Assembly (NCBI GenBank): GCA_947632555.1 | Contig: CANRPU010000006.1 | Location: 1-64,000, forward strand | Origin: an uncultured Lachnospiraceae bacterium | GTDB taxonomy: Bacteria > Bacillota > Clostridia > Lachnospirales > Lachnospiraceae | DNA length: 64,000 nt | Direction of reading: 5' to 3' | Part shown: in pieces, positions 22,880 to 31,982 of the stretch | How the letters are laid out: each line of letters begins with the position of its first letter | Position numbering within the stretch: position 1 is the stretch's first letter | The notes under the pieces: generated by a model | Seen by the model: the letters and a program-made list of their open reading frames with translations, nothing else | Told to the model about the DNA's origin: nothing | The model's database searches: none | Program-made: the position numbers and the translations under genes

Positions 22880-22908
22880 TTGCATTTTGAGGCAAAAGGT
22901 GGTAGACT
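22880..22908 (+). promoter_or_regulatory. Promoter of the zinc-finger/polA operon
   Basis: TTGCAT (22880-22885), a 17-bp spacer and TAGACT (22903-22908). A leader of about 110 nt follows before the first start codon, with no riboswitch motif recognised. Confidence 0.55.
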
Positions 22909-23023
22909 ATTAGAGAAAAAGGGGAAGCTGGATCCCGTAAAGACTTATTTCGGGTAAGTTTAAAACGCGGGAAGATCTGGGAAGAGTATAAGCGGATCAT
23001 GAAGGATCTTCAAGGGTTATGAT

Positions 23024-23344
23024 ATGGACTGTGGCAGATTTGAAAAGATGATACCGGCATTTCTGAACGATACACTGGAATACCAGGATCTGAAGCAGTT
23101 TTTGGAGCATTTGGAGAACTGTTCGGAATGCAGAGAAGAGCTGACCATACAGGTGTTGATCCTGGAAGGTATGGCCAGGCTGGAAGAGGGAAGCGCTTTT
23201 GATCTGCAGAAAGAGATGGAGCGCAGGATGGAGGAGGCGCGCAGGCGCATCCGTTTTCATCGTATGATCGGATATATCAATATCACCTTTTTGGGAGCGG
23301 CGCTTTTGGCGGTGCTTATCGTTTTCTGGGTTTTTACCAGGTGA
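23024..23344 (+). CDS. Zinc-finger (anti-sigma-like) membrane protein
   Basis: A 106-residue protein. The N terminus has a zf-HC2/ZAS-type motif: C3, then H29-x3-C33-x2-C36 (HLENCSEC). A helical linker and one C-terminal transmembrane helix (about 82-104) follow. This is the layout of membrane-bound anti-sigma factors and their relatives, but no sigma-factor gene is adjacent. polA begins 12 nt later, so the two are probably co-transcribed. Confidence 0.7.
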   Translation: MDCGRFEKMIPAFLNDTLEYQDLKQFLEHLENCSECREELTIQVLILEGMARLEEGSAFDLQKEMERRMEEARRRIRFHRMIGYINITFLGAALLAVLIVFWVFTR

Positions 23345-23356
23345 GAAAGGATGTTT

Positions 23357-26011
23357 ATGAGTGAGAAGATCGTCCTGATAGACGGGCACAGTATTTTAAA
23401 CAGGGCTTTTTACGGACTGCCGGATCTGACCAGCGCGGAAGGTCTGCATACCAATGCGGTCTATGGTTTCCTGAATATTCTTTTTCGGATCCTGGAGGAG
23501 GAGAAGCCCCGGTATCTGGCGGTGGCTTTTGACAGGCACGAGCCTACTTTCCGTCATGAACTCTACAAAGAATATAAAGGCACCCGCAAACCCATGCCCA
23601 CGGAGCTGCGGGAACAGGTACCCGTAATGAAAGATATGCTGGCCGCCATGGGGATCTGCACCCTGGAGCACGCGGGATGGGAAGCGGATGATATCCTGGG
23701 CAGCCTGGCGGTGCTTTCCGAGAGCAGAGGCATGGAGGTGGCGCTGATCTCCGGGGACAGGGATCTGCTGCAGATCGCTTCGGAACATATCAAGATCCGG
23801 ATCCCCAAGACCAGGATGGGCAAGACGGAGATCGAAGATTATTACGCGAAGGACGTGCTGGAGAAGTATCATGTGACGCCCGCGCAGTTTATCGAGTTGA
23901 AGGCGTTGATGGGGGATGCCTCCGACAATATCCCGGGAGTTCCTAAGATAGGAGAGAAAACGGCGGCGGATTTAATGGAGCGTTACGGCTCAATAGAGGA
24001 GATCTACGCGCATCTGGATGAGATCCCCAGACAGTCTGTCAGGGAAAGCCTGCGGGAGAACAGGCAGCTGGCAGATCTGAGCAGGGTGCTTGCCACCATT
24101 AAGACGGACTGCGACCTGCGCTTTGATTATGAAAAGGCCGTCGCTGAGGGATTCTATACCAAAGAAGCCTACGCGCTTTGCAAAAGGCTGGGCTTTAAAA
24201 ACATATTGAGCCGTTTTGACGAGGCGGCGGCTTCCGATTCCGCGTCGGCAATTTCCGACGTGTTCAAGACGGTGGCGGATAAGGAAGAGGCGGAGCGCGT
24301 TTTCGCCCGGGCAACAGCCTGTGAAGAGGCGGCCTTCTGCCTTCTGGCGGACGGCAGGGGCGTGGAGCGGATCGCGGCTCTGGCTCTGGCGCTTTCCGAA
24401 AAGGAAGTTTATTTTATGCCGGTATCAGATGATCTAAACGGCGGATTCCTTGCGGAAAATCTGAAACAGCTTTCCCGGAAGGTCCCTCTCGTTTCCCACG
24501 ATATGAAAGGAGCGTACGCCTGTGCCTGTCTGGACCGGCAGGAGCCGGAAAGGTATTTTGACATTGTGATCGCGGCCTATCTTTTAAATCCTCTGAAAAG
24601 CGATTACGATGCGGAAAGCGTGGCAATGGAGCATCTGCGGCTCATTATGCCGGGAAAAGGGGAGGTTTTCGGAAAGGGCAGTTACCGGGAAGGCGTACAG
24701 AAGGAGTTAAAGAGCAGGGATTATGCCTGTTACTGCGCTTACACGGCGTTAAAAGCCAGGCCGGTGCTGGAAGAAAAATTAAAGCAGGCGGGCATGTGGA
24801 AGCTGATGAAAGAAGTGGAAATGCCGCTTTCCCTGGTGCTCTGTGAAATGGAAGAAGCCGGTATGCTGGTACGGCCGGAAGAACTGCAGGCGTACGGGGA
24901 ACGTCTGACGGACCGGATAGAGGAACTGGAGAAGCGTATCCACGAAGCGGCGGGAGAAAGTTTCAACATCAATTCGCCCAGACAGCTGGGAGAGATCCTT
25001 TTTGAAAAACTCAAACTTCCCGGCGGGAAAAAGACCAAAACAGGATATTCCACCGCGGCGGATGTTCTGGAGAAGCTGGCACCGGAGAATCCCATCGTGG
25101 CGGATATCCTGGAATACAGAGGACTGGCCAAATTGAAATCCACCTATGCGGAAGGGCTGGCGGCCTGTGTGGGAGAGGACGGCAGGATACATTCCAGTTT
25201 CAATCAGACCATTACCGCGACGGGACGGATCAGTTCCACCGAGCCGAATCTGCAGAATATCCCCATGCGGATGGAACTGGGCAGACAGATCAGGAAGGTC
25301 TTTGTGCCGAAGGAGGGGTGGCTGTTCACCGATGCCGACTATTCCCAGATAGAGCTGCGCGTACTGGCGCATATGTCGGGGGATGGACAGCTGATCGAAG
25401 CGTATCGGACCGAGCAGGACATTCACCGCATTACCGCGGCCAAAGTGTTCCACACGCCTTTTGAGGAAGTCACGGACCTGCAGCGGCGCAACGCCAAGGC
25501 AGTGAATTTCGGGATCATATACGGGATCAGTTCTTTCGGGCTCAGCCAGGATCTGAGCATCAGCAAAAAGGAGGCGGCGGAGTATATAGAACAGTATTTT
25601 GCCACATATCCGGAGATCAAGAGTTTCCTGGACGGACTGGTGGAAAAGGCGAAGACCCTTGGCTACGCGGAAACCATGTTCGGGAGAAGACGGCCGATCC
25701 CGGAACTTGCTTCCAACAATTTCATGCAGCGCTCTTTTGGGGAGCGGATCGCCATGAATTCCCCCATCCAGGGAACGGCGGCGGATATTATCAAAATAGC
25801 CATGATAAGGGTGTGGCGGGCTCTGAAAGAAAAGAATCTGAAATCCCGGCTGGTATTGCAGGTACATGATGAGCTTTTGATCGAAACGGCGCCCGATGAA
25901 GCAAAACAGGTGCAGGCTGTCTTAGAAGAAGGTATGAGGGGCGCGGCAAAGCTGGCTGTGGATCTGGAGATTGATATGCACACCGGCAGCAACTGGTATG
26001 AAGCGAAGTAG
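23357..26011 (+). CDS. polA: DNA polymerase I
   Basis: An 884-residue repair and Okazaki-fragment polymerase. The N-terminal 5' nuclease (1 to about 290) has LIDGHSILNRAFYG and GDASDNIPGVPKIGEKTA. The 3'-5' exonuclease region lacks the DxE metal-binding residues (AFCLLADG at that site), so proofreading is probably absent. The polymerase domain has motif A at D659 (DADYSQIELR), motif B (RRNAKAVNFGIIYG) and motif C at D838 (VHDELLIE). The ATG at 23357 has AAAGG 6 nt upstream, better than the ATG at 23351. Confidence 0.97.
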   Translation: MSEKIVLIDGHSILNRAFYGLPDLTSAEGLHTNAVYGFLNILFRILEEEKPRYLAVAFDRHEPTFRHELYKEYKGTRKPMPTELREQVPVMKDMLAAMGICTLEHAGWEADDILGSLAVLSESRGMEVALISGDRDLLQIASEHIKIRIPKTRMGKTEIEDYYAKDVLEKYHVTPAQFIELKALMGDASDNIPGVPKIGEKTAADLMERYGSIEEIYAHLDEIPRQSVRESLRENRQLADLSRVLATIKTDCDLRFDYEKAVAEGFYTKEAYALCKRLGFKNILSRFDEAAASDSASAISDVFKTVADKEEAERVFARATACEEAAFCLLADGRGVERIAALALALSEKEVYFMPVSDDLNGGFLAENLKQLSRKVPLVSHDMKGAYACACLDRQEPERYFDIVIAAYLLNPLKSDYDAESVAMEHLRLIMPGKGEVFGKGSYREGVQKELKSRDYACYCAYTALKARPVLEEKLKQAGMWKLMKEVEMPLSLVLCEMEEAGMLVRPEELQAYGERLTDRIEELEKRIHEAAGESFNINSPRQLGEILFEKLKLPGGKKTKTGYSTAADVLEKLAPENPIVADILEYRGLAKLKSTYAEGLAACVGEDGRIHSSFNQTITATGRISSTEPNLQNIPMRMELGRQIRKVFVPKEGWLFTDADYSQIELRVLAHMSGDGQLIEAYRTEQDIHRITAAKVFHTPFEEVTDLQRRNAKAVNFGIIYGISSFGLSQDLSISKKEAAEYIEQYFATYPEIKSFLDGLVEKAKTLGYAETMFGRRRPIPELASNNFMQRSFGERIAMNSPIQGTAADIIKIAMIRVWRALKEKNLKSRLVLQVHDELLIETAPDEAKQVQAVLEEGMRGAAKLAVDLEIDMHTGSNWYEAK

Positions 26012-26022
26012 GGGGACAGCGT

Positions 26023-26628
26023 ATGCGGCGGATTGGCATTACCGGCGGTGTGGGCGCCGGAAAATCGGAAATCCTGCATTATATCGAAAAGCATTATTAC
26101 TGTAAGATCTATCTGGCGGACGAGGTGGCGCACAGACTGCAGCGCCCGGGGGAGGCATGCCATGAAAAGCTGACTGCCCTGCTGGGGCCCGCGGTACTGG
26201 CGGAGGACGGCAGCATTGATAAGGGGAAGATGGCGGCCAGGATCTTTCTGGATAAGAATATCCTTTTAAAAGTCAACGCCATCGTGCATCCCGCGGTCAG
26301 GGAATATCTGGAAAAGGCCGTGAAGGAAGCGGAGGCGGACGGGGAAACCGAATTGTTCTTTATCGAGGCCGCGCTGCTGATCGAGAACGGCTATAATGAT
26401 TTTGTGGATGAAATGTGGTATATCTACGCGGATGATGACACCAGAAGAGCAAGGTTAAAAAGCGCCAGGGGATATGATGACGATAAAATATCCCGTATTA
26501 TGGCGAGCCAGCTGTCCGAGGAGCGCTTTCGGGCGGGCAGCGATTTCGTGCTGGACAACAGCGGGGATTTAAACAGGGTGTACAGCCTGATTCAAAAAAG
26601 ACTGGAGGCATACAGGTGGAAGGAATGA
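26023..26628 (+). CDS. coaE: Dephospho-CoA kinase
   Basis: A 201-residue P-loop kinase that phosphorylates the ribose 3'-OH in the last step of coenzyme A synthesis. The Walker A is GGVGAGKSE, the substrate-contact segment is LADEVAH, and the lid region is IVHPAVREYL. It follows polA by 11 nt, a common clostridial pairing, and overlaps the next gene by 13 nt. Confidence 0.94.
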   Translation: MRRIGITGGVGAGKSEILHYIEKHYYCKIYLADEVAHRLQRPGEACHEKLTALLGPAVLAEDGSIDKGKMAARIFLDKNILLKVNAIVHPAVREYLEKAVKEAEADGETELFFIEAALLIENGYNDFVDEMWYIYADDDTRRARLKSARGYDDDKISRIMASQLSEERFRAGSDFVLDNSGDLNRVYSLIQKRLEAYRWKE

Positions 26629-28760
26629 CGCATCGCGGAAAGGTAGTATTCGGACTGGATATCGGTACCCGCAGCATCGTAGGTACGGTAGGATACAAAC
26701 AGGGCGAACGATTTGTAGTGATGGCCCAGCGGGTGAGAGAACACGAAACCAGAGCCATGCTGGACGGTCAGATCCATGATATCAAAAAGGTGGGAAATTC
26801 CATTTCCATCGTAAAAGAAGAGCTGGAAAAGGATATCGGCGGAAAACTGAAGGAAGTCTGCATCGCCGCCGCGGGCCGGGTGCTGCGTACCGTTACCACC
26901 CATGTGGAAACCGAGTTTTCGGAAGAAAAGGTGATCAAGGAAGAGGATGTGTACGCGCTTTCCGCCCAGGGGATCGAGCAGGCATACGCGGAATTTCAGG
27001 AAGGCAACGACACGGATATGAAATTCTACTGCGTGGGATATTCCGTGATCCGGTACTATATCAACCACTATCCCATAGGGAACCCGGAAGAGCATAAGGC
27101 TTCCGGCATGGGAGCGGATATGATCGTAACTTTTCTGCCGGAGGACGTGGTGGACGGTCTGTATAAAGCAGTGGAACTGGCCGGACTGGAAGTGGCCAAT
27201 CTGACGTTGGAGCCCATCGCGGCCATTCAGGTGGCCATACCGGAAAAATTCCGGATGCTGAATATTGCGCTGGTGGACGTAGGGGCGGGAACTTCGGATA
27301 TTTCCATTACGCGGGACGGCGCCATAGAAGCTTACGGCATGATACCCACCGCGGGGGACAGTCTGACCGAGGTCATTGCCCAGCACTGTCTGGTGGATTT
27401 TAATACGGCGGAGCAGATTAAACGGCAGGCCGAGGAGCGGGAGGAGATCACTTATACGGATATCATGGGGCTTCCCCAGACTATCGCCAGGCAGGAGCTG
27501 TTTACCCTGTTGAAGCCTTCCATTGAGAAGATGACCCAGCCCGTGGCGGACTGTATCCGGGAACTGAACGGGGACAAGCCGGTCAGCGCCGTATTTGTGG
27601 TAGGAGGAGGCGGCAGGATCGCCGGCTACACGGAAATGCTGGCCCAGGAGTTAGGACTGGTAAAGGAAAGGGTAGCCCTGCGGGGAAAAGAAGTGATGGG
27701 AAACATTGATTTCCCGGAGGGGATCGAGAAAAGCTCCCTTCTGGTAACGCCGATCGGGATCTGCCTGAATTTCTATGAGCAGAACAACAATTTTATTTTC
27801 ATTACTTTCAACGGCGCCAGGATAAAAGTATACGACAATGGCAGGCTCTCCGTGGTGGATGCCGCCATGCAGGCTGATTTTCCCAACGACGGGCTCTTTC
27901 CCAGGCGGGGCAGGGAACTGAATTATACGGTGGAAGGAAAGGCGCGCATCAGGAGAGGCGGATTCGGGGAGGCGGCCATTATCACCGTAAACGGAGAATT
28001 GGGCGATATTCATACGCCTATCAAGGCCAACGACGTGGTTCAGGTCATCCCTTCCACAGAGGGCGAAAAGGCAAGGCTGGAGATCCGCGGCCTGCCGGAG
28101 TTTGAACAGTCCATACAGGTAAATGTGAACGACAAGAGAGTGGAACTGCCCAAGTTCGCGCAGGTAAACGGCGTATTGCAGTCCGGTTACTATGAGATCC
28201 GCGAGGGGGATGCCATTCATATGCTGGACTATTATACCGTTTCGCAGATCCTGGAGTTTTTGGACGTGATCCTGCCTGACGGGACGCCCATCGCGGTCAA
28301 CAACAGACCCGCGGAAAAAGAAACGCCGGTCTATGAGAATTTCACGCTTGTCTGGGGCGAGGAGGCTTCCGATATCCGAACCTGGGAAAATCTGTCATCT
28401 GACGGAATACTGAAAGAGGCGGAGGAAGAAGCGGAGGAAGAAGTAACAGAGGAAGAAACGGAAGGGTACGAAGAGGTCCCGCCGGAAGAAGCGGCGCCGG
28501 AACCGGAGCGTGGGGCCGTATCGGAAGAGGCCGCACCGGAGCCGAAAAAAGAGGCGGCTGTCATTACGGTAACGGTGAACGGGGCGCCGGTGATGCTGTC
28601 GGGGAAAAGTTCCTATGTGTATGTGGATATTTTTGATCACATAGATTTTGACCTGAAGCATCCAAAGGGCAGTATCGTGACGCTGTTAAACGGAAATACG
28701 GCGGAATACCTGAAAGAGATCCATGACGGTGACGTGATGGAAGTATACTGGAAGAATTGA
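26616..28760 (+). CDS. FtsA/PilM-like actin-fold protein with long C-terminal extension
   Basis: A 714-residue protein. Residues 1 to about 380 have the actin-ATPase motifs of FtsA: phosphate 1 FGLDIGTRSI, phosphate 2 LVDVGAGTSDISI, adenosine VFVVGGGGRIAGY, plus an SHS2-like 1C region. Typical FtsA is 400-420 residues. The rest (about 400-714) contains three beta-rich stretches with a repeated VNG...I..GD pattern suggestive of beta-grasp folds, separated by a Glu/Pro-rich linker (about 590-645). The GTG start has GGAGG 7 nt upstream. There is no ftsZ nearby. It is likely a cytoskeletal or division-related protein; exact role unknown. Confidence 0.75.
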   Translation: MEGMTHRGKVVFGLDIGTRSIVGTVGYKQGERFVVMAQRVREHETRAMLDGQIHDIKKVGNSISIVKEELEKDIGGKLKEVCIAAAGRVLRTVTTHVETEFSEEKVIKEEDVYALSAQGIEQAYAEFQEGNDTDMKFYCVGYSVIRYYINHYPIGNPEEHKASGMGADMIVTFLPEDVVDGLYKAVELAGLEVANLTLEPIAAIQVAIPEKFRMLNIALVDVGAGTSDISITRDGAIEAYGMIPTAGDSLTEVIAQHCLVDFNTAEQIKRQAEEREEITYTDIMGLPQTIARQELFTLLKPSIEKMTQPVADCIRELNGDKPVSAVFVVGGGGRIAGYTEMLAQELGLVKERVALRGKEVMGNIDFPEGIEKSSLLVTPIGICLNFYEQNNNFIFITFNGARIKVYDNGRLSVVDAAMQADFPNDGLFPRRGRELNYTVEGKARIRRGGFGEAAIITVNGELGDIHTPIKANDVVQVIPSTEGEKARLEIRGLPEFEQSIQVNVNDKRVELPKFAQVNGVLQSGYYEIREGDAIHMLDYYTVSQILEFLDVILPDGTPIAVNNRPAEKETPVYENFTLVWGEEASDIRTWENLSSDGILKEAEEEAEEEVTEEETEGYEEVPPEEAAPEPERGAVSEEAAPEPKKEAAVITVTVNGAPVMLSGKSSYVYVDIFDHIDFDLKHPKGSIVTLLNGNTAEYLKEIHDGDVMEVYWKN

Positions 28761-28775
28761 CGTTGGAGGTATGAC

Positions 28776-29573
28776 ATGAGGCTTTGCAGCTTAGCCAGCG
28801 GCAGCAGCGGGAATTGTACATATGTAGGCTCGCAGGCCACCCATCTTCTGATAGACGCGGGGATCAGCGGCAAAAGGACGGAGGCCGGGCTGGCGTCCTT
28901 AGAATTGACCGGAGCGGATATCGACGGAGTGCTGGTCACGCATGAGCATACGGACCACATCGCGGGACTGGGGGTCTTCTGCAGGAAATATGAGGTCCCC
29001 ATTTACGCTACCGGAGGGACCATTCAGGCGATCTTGCGCAACTGCGGGAAAAACGCGCCGGACAGGGATCTCTTTCATGAGATAGAGGCGGACAGGAGAT
29101 TCATTATCAAGGATCTGTCCATATCGCCCATGCGCGTTTCCCATGACGCGGCGGAGCCGGTGGCCTACCGGATAGGCTATGAAGGAAAAAAAGTAGCGGT
29201 CTGCACGGATCTGGGAGTTTACAATGACTACACGGTGGAATGTCTGAAGGGCCTGGACGCCATACTCCTGGAGGCCAATCACGATGTAAATATGCTGCAG
29301 GTAGGGCCCTATCCCTATTACCTTAAGCAGCGCATCCTGGGAGAGAGGGGACATCTTTCCAACGAAAATTCAGGGCGGCTTCTGAACCGGATCCTGCACG
29401 ATAACCTGAAGGCCGTTATGTTAGGACATCTGTCCAAAGAAAATAATCTGCCTCAGCTGGCCTATGAGGCGGTCAGACTGGAGATCACCCTGGGCGATGG
29501 CCCGTATAAGGCGGAAGATTTCCGGATCCAGGTCGCGCAGCGGAGCGAAGTATCCGCGGTGGTGGAGGTTTAG
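28776..29573 (+). CDS. walJ: WalJ/YycJ-like metallo-beta-lactamase-fold hydrolase
   Basis: A 265-residue MBL-fold enzyme. The first metal motif HEHTDH is at residues 56-61, later ligands are in VSHDAAEP and GHLSKENN, and LLEANHDVNML is a family hallmark. WalJ proteins are linked to coordination of replication and cell-wall metabolism and are often beside walRK; here no such pair is adjacent. The start is 15 nt after the FtsA-like gene. Confidence 0.85.
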   Translation: MRLCSLASGSSGNCTYVGSQATHLLIDAGISGKRTEAGLASLELTGADIDGVLVTHEHTDHIAGLGVFCRKYEVPIYATGGTIQAILRNCGKNAPDRDLFHEIEADRRFIIKDLSISPMRVSHDAAEPVAYRIGYEGKKVAVCTDLGVYNDYTVECLKGLDAILLEANHDVNMLQVGPYPYYLKQRILGERGHLSNENSGRLLNRILHDNLKAVMLGHLSKENNLPQLAYEAVRLEITLGDGPYKAEDFRIQVAQRSEVSAVVEV

Positions 29574-29636
29574 GCGCGGAAACGATCCTGTACAGATGCA
29601 GGCGGGCCCGGAAGGCGGGCAGAAAGGTATGAGATC

Positions 29637-29909
29637 ATGAAAAAAACAATTATTACCGTAGTGGGAAAGGATACCGTGGGGATCATCGCGAAGGTGTGCG
29701 CTTATCTGGCGGAAAATCACATCAATATCCTGGATATTTCCCAGACCATTGTGCAGGGGTATTTCAATATGATGATGGTGGTGGATACCGCCGGCAGCCC
29801 GAAACCCCACAGCGATATGGCGGATGAGCTGGAAAAGCTGGGAGAAGGCATCGGCGTTATCATCAAATGCCAGAAAGAAGAGATCTTTGACAAAATGCAC
29901 AGAATATAG
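29637..29909 (+). CDS. ACT-domain protein (UPF0237)
   Basis: A 90-residue single ACT domain: [36 protein letters not shown] at the start is the usual ligand-binding edge of regulatory ACT proteins (GcvR-like). The ligand is unknown. The UPF0210 gene 17 nt downstream is its usual partner in Firmicutes. Confidence 0.9.
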   Translation: MKKTIITVVGKDTVGIIAKVCAYLAENHINILDISQTIVQGYFNMMMVVDTAGSPKPHSDMADELEKLGEGIGVIIKCQKEEIFDKMHRI

Positions 29910-29926
29910 CAGGGGGTAACAGATCC

Positions 29927-31291
29927 ATGATTAATCTGTATGAGGTTGTGGAAACCAACAATATGATCGAAAAGGAGAACCTGGATGTCCGCACCATTAC
30001 GCTGGGGATCAGCCTGTTAGACTGTGTGGATTCCGATCTCTCCGTTTTAAAGGAAAAGATCTACCGCAAGATCCATGAGGCGGCCAGGGATCTGGTAAAG
30101 ACCGGGGAACTGATCTCCCGGGAATTTGGCATTCCCATCGTCAATAAAAGGATCTCCGTGACGCCTATCGCGCTGGTGGGAGGAGCGGCCTGCAAAAGCC
30201 CGGAGGATTTTACCCAGATAGCGCGGACACTGGATCAGGTGGCGCATGAAGTGGACGTGAATTTTATCGGCGGTTATTCGGCGCTGGTCAGCAAGGGTAT
30301 GACGCCCGCGGACGAGCTTCTGATCCGTTCCATTCCCCAGGCGCTCGCCTCCACGGAAAGGGTGTGCAGTTCCGTGAATCTGGGCTCTACCCGGACCGGC
30401 ATCAATATGGATGCGGTCAGGCTCATGGGCGAGATGATCAAGCAGACCGCGGAAGCGACCAAAGAACAGGATTCTCTGGGCTGCGCGAAACTGGTGGTAT
30501 TCTGCAACGCGCCGGACGATAATCCTTTTATGGCGGGAGCGTTCCATGGCGTTACCGAAGCGGATAAGATCATCAATGTGGGGGTCAGCGGCCCCGGAGT
30601 GGTAAAAACTGCCCTGCAGAAAGTACGGGGGGAAAGTTTTGAAGTGCTCTGTGAAACGATCAAGAAGACCGCGTTCAAGGTAACGCGGGTGGGACAGCTG
30701 GTGGCGCAGGAGGCGTCCAAACTCCTCCACGTGCCCTTTGGCATTGTGGACCTTTCTCTGGCGCCCACGCCGGCTATCGGGGACAGCGTAGCGGACATTT
30801 TATGCGAGATCGGTCTGGAATACGCGGGAGCGCCGGGTACTACGGCGGCTCTGGCGCTGTTGAACGATCAGGTGAAAAAAGGCGGCGTGATGGCCTCTTC
30901 CTATGTGGGAGGTCTTTCCGGCGCGTTCATTCCCGTCAGTGAGGACCAGGGTATGATCGACGCGGTGACCGCCGGGGCTCTGACGCTGGAAAAGCTGGAG
31001 GCCATGACCTGCGTCTGCTCGGTGGGACTGGATATGATCGCCATTCCCGGAGATACGAAAGCCACCACCATCGCGGGGATCATAGCGGATGAAATGGCCA
31101 TCGGCATGGTGAACCAGAAGACCACGGCGGTCCGGCTCATTCCCGTTGTGGGAAAGGGCGTGGGAGAGAACGTGGAATTTGGAGGGCTTTTGGGGCATGC
31201 GCCCATTATGCCTGTCAACGGCTTTTCCTGTGATGATTTTGTAAACCGTACCGGCAGGATCCCGGCGCCCATCCACAGTTTCAAAAATTAA
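29927..31291 (+). CDS. UPF0210 (DUF711) family protein
   Basis: A 454-residue protein, full length for the family. It has the conserved N-terminal [33 protein letters not shown] and [12 protein letters not shown] segments. The family is related in fold to glycyl-radical enzymes, but its biochemical role is not established. It sits directly behind the ACT protein, suggesting regulation by that domain. It converges with ktrA with a gap of 7 bp. Confidence 0.92.
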   Translation: MINLYEVVETNNMIEKENLDVRTITLGISLLDCVDSDLSVLKEKIYRKIHEAARDLVKTGELISREFGIPIVNKRISVTPIALVGGAACKSPEDFTQIARTLDQVAHEVDVNFIGGYSALVSKGMTPADELLIRSIPQALASTERVCSSVNLGSTRTGINMDAVRLMGEMIKQTAEATKEQDSLGCAKLVVFCNAPDDNPFMAGAFHGVTEADKIINVGVSGPGVVKTALQKVRGESFEVLCETIKKTAFKVTRVGQLVAQEASKLLHVPFGIVDLSLAPTPAIGDSVADILCEIGLEYAGAPGTTAALALLNDQVKKGGVMASSYVGGLSGAFIPVSEDQGMIDAVTAGALTLEKLEAMTCVCSVGLDMIAIPGDTKATTIAGIIADEMAIGMVNQKTTAVRLIPVVGKGVGENVEFGGLLGHAPIMPVNGFSCDDFVNRTGRIPAPIHSFKN

Positions 31292-31298
31292 CGCCGGC

Positions 31299-31949
31299 TC
31301 ATTTCAGTTTCGCCAGCCTGGCCGGATTGGCCATGACGATCAAACGCATGGAGCCGTTCAGGGGCTTTTCGGGGTCGATGTTGCTGTCCGCGCGGCCGTT
31401 TTCCATGATCGCGACAACATTGACGGAGTACTTTTTCCTGAGATTCAATTCTATCAGGCTCCTGCCTTCCCATTCCGGCCGGACGGCAAGCTCCACCATG
31501 GATACGTCCCTGGAGAGCTCGATAATATCTACAAAGCCGGAGCTTATGAGGTTTTTGGCCATTCGGATGCCGGACTCGCGCTCGGGCAGCACCACCTTGT
31601 CCGCCCCTACCTTGGTTAAGATCCTGCAGTTGGTTTCGTTGGCGCATTTTGCGATCACGGTCTTCACGCCGATTTCCTTACAGAACATGGTAGCCATGAT
31701 GCTGGCCTCCAGATGTGTAGCCATGGCGATGACCGCCACGTCTACATTGGCGATCCCAAGCCGCTTTATGACCTCCGGGTTGGTGATGTCCGCGCATTTG
31801 CAATAGGGCAGTTCATTGGCCGCGTCGTTTACGATATCCTCGTCTTTGTCCACCGCGATCACTTCCGCGCCGTTTGCCACAAGTTCCCCGGCTACCGCTT
31901 TCCCGAATCTGCCAAGTCCGAATACCGCGTAGGATTGATTCGTTCCCAT
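31299..31949 (-). CDS. ktrA: Potassium uptake regulatory subunit (KtrA/TrkA type)
   Basis: A 216-residue cytoplasmic gating subunit. An RCK_N Rossmann domain begins YAVFGLGRFGKAVA (GxGxxG), with the nucleotide-ribose acid in VIAVDKDED. An RCK_C domain ends the protein. It binds nucleotides and forms a ring under KtrB. The ATG at 31949 lies 8 nt from AAAGGGG, better than the ATG at 31955. It follows ktrB by 33 nt. Confidence 0.93.
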   Translation of the reverse strand: MGTNQSYAVFGLGRFGKAVAGELVANGAEVIAVDKDEDIVNDAANELPYCKCADITNPEVIKRLGIANVDVAVIAMATHLEASIMATMFCKEIGVKTVIAKCANETNCRILTKVGADKVVLPERESGIRMAKNLISSGFVDIIELSRDVSMVELAVRPEWEGRSLIELNLRKKYSVNVVAIMENGRADSNIDPEKPLNGSMRLIVMANPARLAKLK

Positions 31950-31982
31950 ATGCATTTCCCCTTTCTTTTTTCTGTGTTCCCG

